Assembly (NCBI GenBank): GCA_021234155.1
Contig: JAJEKV010000659.1
Location: 1 to 64,000, forward strand
Direction: 5' to 3'
Source: Isoetes taiwanensis
Taxonomy: Eukaryota; Streptophyta; Lycopodiopsida; Isoetales; Isoetaceae
Length of the DNA: 64,000 nucleotides
Both the position numbers and the translations under genes were made by a program. This document shows positions 1-10,110 of the stretch, one piece after another; position 1 is the first letter of the stretch; each line of letters opens with the position of its first letter. The notes under the pieces were generated by a model. The model was not told where the DNA came from, made no database searches, and saw nothing but the letters and a program-made list of their open reading frames with translations.

Positions 1-707
1 CTTTGTTCAAGGTATTAAAAAGAAGGCAAGCTAGTAAAGCTCATACTTTACAGTTGCTTACCTCCTCAAGTACTTTATCGCACCTTCTAAAATGGCTTTT
101 ACAGACTTTGCCTTCTCCAATGGCAATCCATTTGGACCTTGTTTGGTCTAAATTTAATCCTCCAAAGGTAAATGTTCTACTTTGGCAGGTGATTCATTGC
201 TCTTTGAGAGTGAATGAGATGGTTCATCGCTTTAAGCCGGGAGTAAGCCCACTTTGCCCAATGTGTGAGAGTGCATTGAAACATTGGAGCACTGCTTATA
301 TTTATGCGTCTGGCTGAGTAGTAGTCTTAGGTCCGGCCGCATTCTCTTTTGGAGTATCTTTGGATAGTCGACATTTTCTTTTGGGTATTTATCCAAATCA
401 GTGGATTTTGCTTCTAAAAGGATTGCATTTCACATGGCAAAGTCTTGGCTAATATGGAGTGTATGGAAGCGAAGGCGAAGAAAGGTCTTTTATGATAAGC
501 GTATTTCTTCTCGGTGGTGCTTCAAGAAATTGTGAAGAAGTTGTATAATTGCTTCTCAGATCTCCAATTGGCCTGATCGTATTAAAATTCCAATATGGAG
601 TGATCATCTAAAAGTGATTGATGCTTCAGGGACATTTCTTATACGAAGTACTTTGTAATATTTTGAGTGTATAATATGAAGTAAAAACACGTTCTTCAAA
701 AAAAAAG
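1..707 (+). mobile_element. LINE (L1-like) 3'-end fragment
   Basis: The open frame from base 3 to 317 shows a reverse-transcriptase zinc-binding domain (zf-RVT) as found at the C-terminus of plant L1-type ORF2: 'VWSKFNPPKVNVLLWQVIH' followed by 'CPMCES'. Past the stop the typical tail continues in another frame near 440-490 ('AKSLAIWSVWKRRRRK'). A short A run at about 698-706, after 'gttcttc', looks like the poly-A tail, so the element ends there. It is cut by the window edge on the left. It is related to the LINE at 41.35-44.71 kb, which carries the same 'IWSIWKRR' tail. Frames are broken, so this is a dead copy. Confidence 0.8.
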
Positions 708-1427
708 CGGGGAATCAAATAGTGCCTCGCCTTATCTTGCATTCAAATTAGAATCAACATCATCCTCAAGGCTAGAGCTCCAACCTTTCATGAATACGCC
801 GATCTAAAAAATTATCAGTTATTTGTTAAACCGTAAATATCTTCGGAGATCTTCTTAACATTATTGGCGCCCTTGAACAATGCAATGAACAAATCAATTC
901 CTAAATTTATCTTCATATGGCCACAAAATCCCCTCTTCTCCTTCAATGCTGTAAACATTTCCTGCAACAACTTACTTTGTGTTAGTAAGACCGAAGTGGC
1001 ATCCAGAGGCCTGCAGTATAGCTCAGACAGACTTAGCAATGGAATCTCAATAAGCTTGGAGCTTCAAAGAGAGTATTCACATCTCTCCAGAACCATACTC
1101 TCCTTTTTTTGAGCTGCACTGGAGTGCTGCCTTCAAACAACAAAGAACCCAAGTCTTGGTGGAAGCAATGGAATACATTGTTTATTGAGTATGAAGAGAT
1201 TGTATTCCCCACATCAGATATACACAAATCTCAGAAAATAAAGATGAACTCGGCCATGAATAAGTGAAACAATTTAGCTATGGATTGAAACAAAATACAT
1301 ACTCACAAATTGCTTCCAACCATGGAAAAATTCGTCTTTTACTTATTTTTTCTTTTTGCCATATTGGTTGGAGTCTTTCCTAGTATTTCTATTTTGGCCA
1401 CGCACTGACTCGAATTTGTAACTATAG
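708..1427. other. Unassigned stretch with one minus-strand ORF
   Basis: No family recognised. On the minus strand an open frame of 74 codons (1039-815) begins 'MLSLSELYCRPLDATSV' and looks protein-like in composition, so it may be an exon of a captured or decayed gene. I could not link it to flanking exons or name it. Confidence 0.2.
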
Positions 1428-2215
1428 GTTGTAAGCTCGATCACAGTCGGAAATGAATTTGAAAGTTTTGCGGTACTGACACGAAGCTTTGTTACTCTCC
1501 AACCTGGAATGAGAGGTGACTGACGAGTAAAAAGAGCTCAATGATTTTATCTCTCTCTAGGCGTGAGCAGATCCAAGACCCCTTGGGGCGTGCAGATCGA
1601 TGCAAGCTCTTTTGGCACAAATTTTATTGATGAAAACACCTGGGCAAGAGCAACGGTCATTATTACTTCTTTGAAGTCTGACACCCACATCAAAAGACAT
1701 GGGCATTACAGAAGCTTGAGATTGACACCTGAAAGGGAGTATAGAGGCTCGGTTAAAAAACACTATACAAGCTCGTAACCCCATTGGCCGGGAGCCTTTT
1801 TTTTTCTTTTTGAAGAACTGTGTCATCAATATATTAAAAGAATGGTAATGTTACAAATTGGCCGGGAGCTTTTTGACGTGGCATGAGATTTTGATCCTTA
1901 ATTTATCCTATATGCCTCTAATAAGCTCCATTACTTATATATATTTCCCATAAAGGGATTATCTATACAATAGCTATAGATGGATGTAAGCTCGATCACA
2001 ATCAGAAATGAATTTGAAAGTTTTGTGGTATCTACATGAAGCTTTGGTACTCTCCAACCCGAAATGAGAGGTGACTGGCGGGTAAAAAGAGCTCAATGAT
2101 TTTACCTCTCCCTTTGCGTGAGTAGATTGAAGTTCCCTTGGTGCGAGCAGATCAATCCAATCTCTTTTGGCACAAATTTTGTTGATGAAAACAGAAGCAA
2201 CGGTCATATTGTGCC
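1428..2215. repeat. Direct repeat pair, ~230 bp each
   Basis: Bases about 1428-1660 ('gtaagctcgatcacagtcgg' onward) recur at about 1986-2215 ('gtaagctcgatcacaatcag' onward) with modest divergence. Both copies include 'gaatgagaggtgact' or a close variant, 'aaaaagagctcaatgatttta' and 'ctcttttggcacaaatttt'. The second copy runs straight into the tandem array that begins at 2209. The spacer at 1661-1980 shows no gene. The pair may be remains of LTRs or an element duplicated together with the array. Confidence 0.7.
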
Positions 2216-3525
2216 TATACATGTCCTCCACTTTGTCTGCCATAAGGCAGCAGGATAAGCTCCACAATAATTGTGTGAGTATGGACCAGTAAATGGCTTC
2301 CATGTACACCGGGCTGGTATGTATCGTTGTTGCCTAAAAATTTCGACTTCCCGAGAAGGGATTCTATCCCCGCCTACAAAGTGTGCATGTATGGCTAAAG
2401 TTTTGCCCAACGGATGTGTGTGAGTTGGTATAGGCCTAGTAATGCCAAAATAAATGTGCACTTGGTCAGGGGTTCAAACCCTGGCCAGTGTATGTTTAGC
2501 TTTGGGAGTTGGTTACTGGGGTTATACGATGATGATCCCCGACGTGGTAGAACTTGTGCCTATACGTGTCCTCCACTTTGTCTGCCATAAGGCAGCAGGA
2601 TAAGCTCCACAATAATTGTGTGAGTATGAACCAGTAAATGGCTTCCATGTACACTGGGGCTGGTATACTGGTTGTTGCCTAAAAATTTCCTGACTTCCTG
2701 AGGCGGGATTCTATCCTGCCTACAAAGTGTGCATGTATGGCTAAAGTTTTGCCCAACGGATGTGTGGTGAGTTGGTATAGGCCTAGTAATGCCAAAATAA
2801 ATGTGCACTTGGTCAGGGGTTCAAACCCTGGCCAGTGTATGTTTAGCTTTGGGAGTTGTTTACGATGATGATCCCCATGTGGTAGAACTTGTGCCTATAA
2901 CGTGTCCTCCACTTTGTCTGCCATAAGGCAGCAGGATAAGCTCCACAATAATTGTGTGAGTATGAACCAAGAAATGGCTTCCATGTACATCGGGCTGGTA
3001 TACCGTTTGTTGCCTAAAAATTTCGACTTCGAGGCGGGATTCTATCCCTACCTACAAAGTGTGTGCATGTATGGCTAAAGTTTTGCCCCGGATGTGTGTG
3101 GTGAGTTGGTATAGGCTAGTAATGCCAAAATAAATGTGCACTTGGTCGGGGGTTTAAATCCCCGCCGTGTATGTTTAGCTTTGGGAGTTGGTTACCGGGG
3201 GTTATAACGATGATGATCCCCGACGCGGGTAGAACTTGTGCCTATAATGTCCTCCACTTTGTCCCGCCATAGGCGTACAGGATAAGCTCCACATGTGCAC
3301 TTGGTCGGGGGTTCAAATCACGGCCGGTATGTTTAGCTTTGGGAGTTGGTTACCGGGTTATAACGATGATGATCCCCCGACGTGGTAAAACTTGTGCCTA
3401 TACGTGTCCTCCACTTTGTGTGCCATAAAGGCAGCAGGATAAGCTCCACAATAATTGTGAGTATGAACCAGTAAATGGCTTCCATATGTACATTGGGGCT
3501 GGTATACCTGGTTGTTGCCACTTGG
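2209..3525. repeat. Tandem array (~345-bp unit) with tRNA T-arm-like motif
   Basis: The word 'ttgtgcctata' with its 'tgtcctccactttg' continuation recurs at 2209, 2554, 2889, 3236 and 3392. This gives unit lengths of about 345, 335 and 347 bases, then a unit shortened to about 156 by an internal deletion, then a partial unit. Every full unit contains 'cttggtcaggggttcaaac' or the variant 'ggtcgggggttcaaat', followed by the complementary arm 'ccctggcc' or 'ccccgcc'. That is a T-arm stem-loop with a polymerase III B-box (GGTTCAAAC). No complete tRNA cloverleaf is visible. The unit is best described as a satellite-like amplification of a tRNA-derived or SINE-like sequence. Confidence 0.85.
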
Positions 3526-3586
3526 GGAGATTAAGGGCGGAATAAAGCGGTCATTATTCTATGAAATTGACACACACACTAAGAGG

Positions 3587-3900
3587 CACTAGAAGAAAAC
3601 CCCTATGCTTGTAACGCTTGTTGATACGCTTTTTTGAACTAAAATAATAATATAATATAATTAAAAAATGACGTTACAATGTTGATTTGATACGCGTTAC
3701 GATTGATGGGGTCAATTGAAACGCGTAATAAATTGTAACGCATAACAAGTTTGAAATGCGTCTAAAACTTGCAACGTTTCAAAAAAAATTAAAACAGAAA
3801 CGAGTTTCAATATTGTAACGCTGTTTCAATAAACAAAAGTAAATTAAAAAAAAAAAATTTGCAATGCGTTGCAAGTTCATAAATCGTTTCAAAAAAAAAT
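3587..3900. repeat. Left terminal and subterminal repeats of CACTA
   Basis: Terminal inverted repeat followed by repeated TTGTAACGC, GAAACGCG and GTTTCA words in both orientations, for example near 3609, 3672, 3721, 3733 and 3817. They match the words in the right end, which supports pairing these two ends as one element. Confidence 0.85.
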
Positions 3901-4007
3901 TTGGACGAACTTTTCTTTGATTTTTTTCAGATTCTCTTTATATAATAAGAAAGTAAAGCATAGCAAAAAGAAAAATTATATTGATTCAATTGAAATACAA
4001 TATTGTT

Positions 4008-4941
4008 TCAGCAGGCATAGCTACCTGCTGCATCACTACCATCATGCTCATCATCATACATTTGATATGCATAAATATCATCTTTACAACAATTACTTAC
4101 TACATCAATGTGCTCCCGCCTTTGATGTTTCATGTCCAAATGCGGGTTCTTCCAGTATAATACTTCCTTTGCTGCCCTACTTATATTTTTTGAAAAATCC
4201 ATCGCACCGGCACCATAAGAAGGACAACCTAAGGAAGTGACTGCCAGGGGAACTACTTTGCCTCGTGATCCCTCTTCAATGATGATGGTATCCGAAGAAT
4301 ATTTAAATCGGCCAATCTGAAAGATAAACGTACATTAGATGATTAAAAAGAATGTTAGCTTATGACATCACAAATTTTAAGACATGGAAATAATATAACT
4401 AAAGTATCCAATATTAAATCTTAAATCTTAACACCGCATCTTAAAAAATAATACAATTTCAATTCCATAAATAATTAAAATGCAACAAGGAATTTAAGGT
4501 ACTTACATATCGATACTCTATCGGCCCTTGCTCGTCTGCAATTCTACTTCTCCGTCGTCCTGGTCCTCTTCCTTTTCTTGGACCGACTTCTGAGGCATTT
4601 ATATCAACAGATTGAGAATCTCTAGAGGGTGTATGATCAGGAGTTCCAGCAAGTGGAGTGTTAGAAGGAGTCGGCAAAGAGGTTCTAGTGGCTACGGGAT
4701 GTGACTGTGTGGAGGTGGTAGTGGTAGAAAGAGGACCACAATGATTTATATACTACTGACGATACGTAGCATTCATCATATACGCTCTTCTAATAGTGGT
4801 ATCAGGATCAGCAGCCATGACATCTGATGCTCGTGAATGCTCCTCTACTGATCCAGTAAATGTGCTTAAGATAACTTTAATAGCATAGGTGACAGGATCC
4901 TCCAAGACATCATCCATGTTATTTCCTGTGAAGAAACACAA
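4008..4941 (-). pseudogene. Unidentified CACTA cargo gene, possible TNPA-like
   Basis: Exon-like segments on the minus strand: 4941-4753 (acidic start 'MDDVLEDPVTYAIKVILST'), then after an in-frame stop a Ser/Thr/Pro-rich stretch ending in a basic patch 'GPRKGRGPGRRRSRI' and 'PIEYRY' before a GTAAGT donor near 4505. A further segment begins after a CAG acceptor near 4317 ('IGRFKYSSDTIIIEEGS') and continues to about 4008. The 'KGRGP' patch is reminiscent of the second, TNPA-like proteins of plant CACTA elements, but I cannot confirm a family. The position nearest the 3' end of the element fits such a role. The in-frame stop implies a broken copy or a base error. Confidence 0.4.
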
Positions 4942-5049
4942 TTAATAAGATGAACTTAATAAAGAGTCTTTTTTCGAACACTATTAATATATATAAACTC
5001 TAACAAGCTTAAATAATAGAACCGTAATCCACACTTGCCCTTGATTACT

Positions 5050-5360
5050 GTTAAATTTGGTTAAAATTATATCGTGCAATCCTTCCTCCACCATCCTCCA
5101 TCATCCAGAATTCTTTCTCCACCATTACTCAATTAATAGTTCTATTACAATTCTTTCTCCATTACAGTTAACAGAATTAACATTTTCATTACAATTCTTT
5201 CTGCACCATTAAATTTTCACACAATTAACAGTTCTTTCTCTACCATAAATTTTACAGTTAACAATTCAATTACAATTTTACAATTTCCATTCACAATTTC
5301 CATTACAAGAGTTTCCATTACAACGGTTTCCAAGACTTTCCATTACAAGAGTCCATTACA
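5050..5360. repeat. Low-complexity 'ccattacaattctttctcc' repeats
   Basis: Irregular repetition of 'ccattacaa' and 'attctttctcca' words over about 300 bases, in the interval between the two leftward genes. No coding potential seen. Confidence 0.7.
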
Positions 5361-5917
5361 CCAAAAACTTTGTTATCCCCAAAAACTTCACAGATAAAAC
5401 CATTATCACTGAAAGTTCAAAAGTAACCAGATTTTTCGTCAGAGATAAACCAAAAAAGCGTAAAACTTGGTTGCGTATAATGGCAGTAAAGTTCAAATGT
5501 AAGAAACTTTGTACCAATGTAGTTCATGAAGAACCGTAACCCTCGCTTTGAGCGAGAGACTATCGCACCAAACAATGCCGCACCATCGACACCAAAATTG
5601 AATGTGCAATTACTAAAAGAACCCCGATTGCTAATTGTTGGCGCAATATACTTCCCTATCGCTTTAGCACTATCTCGATACGCTTTTGCTTAACTTTTCG
5701 TAATAGAAGTCTTCGTCATAATCATCCTCCTCCTCAGATATTACTACGGACGATTGCTTTTTTTGACCAACTGCTGATGATCAAACACTTCCAGAATCAT
5801 TACTAGGAGAATCATTACCAAAGACGAGCCGCGGTAGGAACAAGCACGGGGAGGAATGACCACAGGACAATAATCGCGGGGAGAAACAAGCACGGGAGGA
5901 ACAACCTGAAGGAATGA

Positions 5918-7829
5918 CTACGGGGAGAAATCACCTTCACCATTTTCTTTATCGCTCATGTTGCTACTTGCCTTCTTATCGGGGAAAAATCGAAACACGC
6001 TAAAGCTTTTTGAAGCAATATTGCCCGAAATCTCGCCAAGGCATTTCCTAGACTCTTCATCCCTAGCAATTTGATACGCAAAAAAATAATGTCCAAAAAA
6101 TAAATAACAATTAAACAAAAACATTAAAAAAACAAACAAACTTACCGGATAAAACTTTGGAAAAAAAATCTCGACAATCAGTCAAATGAAATGATATCCA
6201 TACATGCTTTAATCTTTGATTTCGAAAAAGCATCATACCTATAAAAACTTCAACATTGATAAATCAAGAATCAAACATTAATAACAAAATAAATGACTTA
6301 CTTTTCATATATGATGATGTAGATTTATGGTCTGTAATCCTCATTCCATCAATTATAGAGTATGTCACAGCAGCAAGCCGAGAAATCAATGATTTTCTCG
6401 CCACTTTTGTTACAAATCGATGTTTCTGGTGACAACAGAGGCCATCGATTTAACCACTTCCCAAGATTATTAACACCAACGAGAGTAATGTATCACCAAG
6501 CCTAATAAACAAACAAAAGTAGTTAATACAACATATAATGAACTAAATTAATTAAACATCTTACTTAATGAAAAAATCAAGTCGACACTTACCATTCCAC
6601 GTGGCTTAGAGATAGGCTGAAGAAAAACGGACTAGGCTCACTATCTTTCTCCTTCAGAGCAAATGTCGACGTATTGTTTAAATGTCAATACAAAATCTCT
6701 CTCATAGGTCCAAATTGGCCGACGGAAGTGATGGTCATCAAATTTTTTCTTTGTGGGATTGCAATTCTTGCTGATCCGCTTCGCCATACTTCACAAGCTC
6801 ACCTCCATCATCTTTTCTAATACTACATCGAGTCCTTCCCAATCAATTCCCTAACACCTCTAATGCCAAACCTCATAAGCATAAAATAGACAAGTCTTTT
6901 TATGCAACCTATTGATGGGTTATCTCGGTGATCGATATCAGCCTGAATCTGCGCTCTCAACACTAAAAAGAAATTCGCAGCGCCTTCTTCTTTGGTCATT
7001 ATAGTTTCACGCCACCCTTGTCTTCTTTATCATTCCAATAAATGCTTCTTATTTCCGAAAGCAAAAACAGATCGTAAGAATATCAAAGGGAGGCTCCACG
7101 AATCCCAGCTTTTGCCCTATCCTTTTCTTGATCCCTTCTCAAAATTCTGCCATACGCTCTATAAAGAGCACTTAACCTACCAAAAAGAAACTAATAGTTA
7201 GCAAATAAACATTAACAAGCATAAAAAGTTTAAAAAATAATTAATATTACTTTTACGTTGATGGCGGATATAACTCTTATCCTTCTTCTTCTTGACCCGA
7301 GGAAGAACAAACATCATGTAAAAACCTAACATACATTAAAACCTAAATTAAAAATCTAAAACCTTAACGTAACTTATTCTGAGACCTAAATATATTACTG
7401 AGTTGAACCTAAATATAAAACACTAACAAAAAAAAATCAGACATGAAATCAAATTACCTGGATAATAAACTTTGCCAGCATCTCGTTCAACTCCCTATGC
7501 GGTATTCTTTCAATAGGAATACTTGTATCACAATTGAAAGCTTTTCTCCACTCATCAAATCGCCTACGAGCCCAAGCATTAACGCTTCGTGAACGCTCAA
7601 CGCCTCCATTCATGGCTGCACTCAACAAGTCCTCATCTAATGGCAACCAATCTTCCATTTCTTCATCACTACTTCCATTAGTCTGCTCCATCTCAACAAG
7701 GATAGCTGCTCTCTCCTCAGCAGTTGGTGCTGCCTCATCATTATCAGATGCAGAAACCCCTCCATCAGGAACACTAGATAGGAGCTCAACATCTTGAGAT
7801 AATAAGGTGAAAGAAGGTTCTGCCATCAT
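5918..7829 (-). CDS. Crypton-like tyrosine recombinase, multi-exon, frameshifted
   Basis: Proposed exons: 7829-7458, ~7299-7257, ~7176-6593, ~6501-6302, ~6238-6146, ~6062-5918. The start is the tandem ATG at 7829/7826, followed by an acidic N-terminus. Exon 1 ends with 'WARRRFDEWRKAF' and 'RELNEMLAKFIIQ' and continues across the intron with 'VKKKKDKSYI'. This resembles the N-terminal core-binding part of Crypton recombinases and of the related ZMYM/QRICH-type domain. Exon 3 gives 'LSALYRAYGRILRRD', 'FGIRGVREL' (box-I-like arginine), 'FKQYVDI' and 'PFFLQPISKP'. Exon 4 gives 'GVNNLGKWL' and 'GMRITDHKSTSSYMK'; exon 5 starts 'RYDAFSKSK'. The last pair reads like the H-K...Y box that carries the catalytic tyrosine. 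The HxxR box is not clear. Several frame changes and one stop within exon 3 mean decay or sequencing indels. The gene lies inside the CACTA ends, co-oriented with the transposase. The family call rests on motif order by eye. Confidence 0.6.
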
Positions 7830-10110
7830 CCAAGAACAACCCAAGGAATGTTTGCTCCGGTTGATCGTTTTTAGGTCTACAACCGTATGCAACACAAAAC
7901 CACAAAAGCAGCCCAAGAAATGTCAAGCTAAATGATTTTTTCGGTCTACAACCGCATGCAAGCACCAAACACGACATTTTTTTAGCTTATTGGCAATCTT
8001 ACAGAATAAGAACAGAGAATGTTGAAGATCTTAACCGCAAGAACTCGAAGCAAACGACCCTGTAAGCAGATTAAAAAAATAAATTAGATTTATAAGATCA
8101 AACTTGGAAAAAACAAGAAGGATATCAGAAATTTTGATTACCTTCGAATATTTGAAGCACAAACAGTAAAAAGCTCACGATCTTTAAACCAGAATGACTA
8201 AAAACCCGACAATATCCAAACAACAGAAATATTTGATGCACAAAGAACAAAAAGCCGAGGATCTTGAGAAGGGCGACCACCAAAAAACATGTGAGCATCA
8301 AAAACATGGCATATTTACAAGAATAAAAGAACAGACAAAAATATTTACAAGATTTGAAAAATTCCTTCAAATCCTTTCACGCTTCCGCCCTCAGTACCAT
8401 GCACGCTAACAGAACCACCTTTAAGCGCTGGCGCCAAAGCGCCTTGCCGAGAAGCTCTCCGGTGTCTCAAGTTAAGTAATCAAGGGCAAAGTGTGGATTA
8501 CGTCCCCTGTAATCTACGGGTGCATCCATCACGTGGGGGCTCGGCGGCGCCCGCTAGCCTCGGCGGGCACTGCCGCGGCGGCGCCCGCGCCGGCGCCGCC
8601 GCAGGCTCTACTGGAACATCTGCCCGTAGATACGTAGTCCAAAAATTTAAGCTAAAGAACCAAAATTTAAGCTAAAACTTATCTCACCTTTTTAAGGCTC
8701 TATAATATGAGGCGGCTAAGTTCTTCAACAATGTCAACATCTCCTTTAATTTTGCTCAATAGCATAATAATGAACATAGAATCAATGAATTAAAATTAAG
8801 AGAAGACATAAATACATATTAAAGCGGATATACTTTAACGCAAAATCAAATGGCTACTTTAATGAGTGAAATAGAAAGGGATCACAAAATAAGTATATGC
8901 TCTAGAAATAAAAAGAGGGAAATTGGAAAGTCTTGCAGATAAAAGCAACACACAAATAGACACAAATGGGAAAACTCAAAATGCAAAAGGCAAGGAACAT
9001 GAGCATATGCCCTATTTTTTGACAAGTCTCTCAAAACATCCCACATACTATTTTCATTATCCGAATTACATCTAGAAATTGATTAAGTTGGGAAAAAAAA
9101 TCAACTTTCCCATGCACACTTGCATTAAACGGGCGGTAAAAAGATTAATCCGAAAGCTATAAGTGGTCCATCCGAGAAGGGCTAAAATTAGATTGTCGGA
9201 TTGCAATTGAAAATGATTTAGTTAGTGGGCAAAAGCGAGAGCGCCTAAAGATGGTCTCAGAGTTTGCCCACGCAAAGACCCGTTCTAGTTCCAAAACTCG
9301 AAGCAAGGTCACATACCGGTAGAACCGAAAAAAAATTCATCATGAGGACCACTTGGATCCTCATCAAATTCGGCCCTGAAAAGCAGCGCCAGAAGCAAAA
9401 AATTGGCCACAGTGTAGAGGAGAAAAAATTGGTCACAGCAAAAATTCGTTCCAGGAGAAGCAAAAATTAGTCACGTAAAAGTAGCGATCAAGAAATTCGA
9501 TCGAGGCGATCGATTTTCCAATTGGTGAGAATAAATTGCAGTCCTTGCTCACGACCTCGTGCGATAGGCATCAATTCTAAAGAGGAGATTCATGGAAAGA
9601 GCTTAGGGGCAAAGAGACCATTCCTTGAAGTATCAAGATTTCGGTGAGCCATTGGTGCATAAAAAAGAGGATTCCCATAAAAGATGCAGGAGCCAAAGAT
9701 AGCAAGGCTTTTGCCATCCAGTAGAAACCCACAGAACTAAAACCAAGACTCTAAATAAAAAGCTTCGGGGAAAACGAAAAACAAGAAAGCAAGAAAATTA
9801 GAAGCAAGTCTTACCTAGTTCCCCTCCATGGCCGTTTCGCAAGCGAAGAACAAGAAACCTAACTCTCGCTGGCCGATCAACGCTCAATCTGCTCTAAAAT
9901 AAATCTGCTCCTCGTTCTTTGAAGATCCATCACGAAACAATGATGGAATCATTCGAATCTCCCCGGCAGCTCGCCGATGTCAACCTCCCTCCGAATCTTT
10001 GCCTTCCCAACGCCTTCCCCCCATTTGAACACAAAGGCAATTTGACCGCCAAGAATCGATCCGTTCAAAAACATTATTTCTTAGAAATTAAAAATTCAAT
10101 GGTCGATGGT
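7830..10110. other. CACTA interior without recognised genes
   Basis: AT-rich sequence between the recombinase-like gene and the last transposase exons. Apart from the GC-rich foldback at 8490-8640, I see only short open frames without a family signature. The segment at 9.82-10.06 kb is richer in C and T and codes 'MMESFESPRQLADVNLPPN' on the plus strand. It could be a captured exon, but I cannot support that. Confidence 0.4.
8490..8640. repeat. GC-rich foldback (MITE-like)
   Basis: Arms 'taatctacgggtgcatcc' near 8510 and 'ggaacatctgcccgtagat' near 8610 are inverted copies of each other. The ~75-base interior is almost pure G+C ('ggcggcgcccgc', 'gccggcgccgccg'). It contrasts sharply with its AT-rich surroundings. 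Confidence 0.6.

Noticed and set aside
2461-2490. tRNA gene suggested by a perfect T-arm
   Set aside because: No acceptor, D or anticodon arms fit around it at the right distance, and it recurs only as part of the 345-bp tandem unit.
2209-3525. CRISPR-like array
   Set aside because: Units are ~345 bp and contiguous, without short repeats and unique spacers, in a plant nuclear context.
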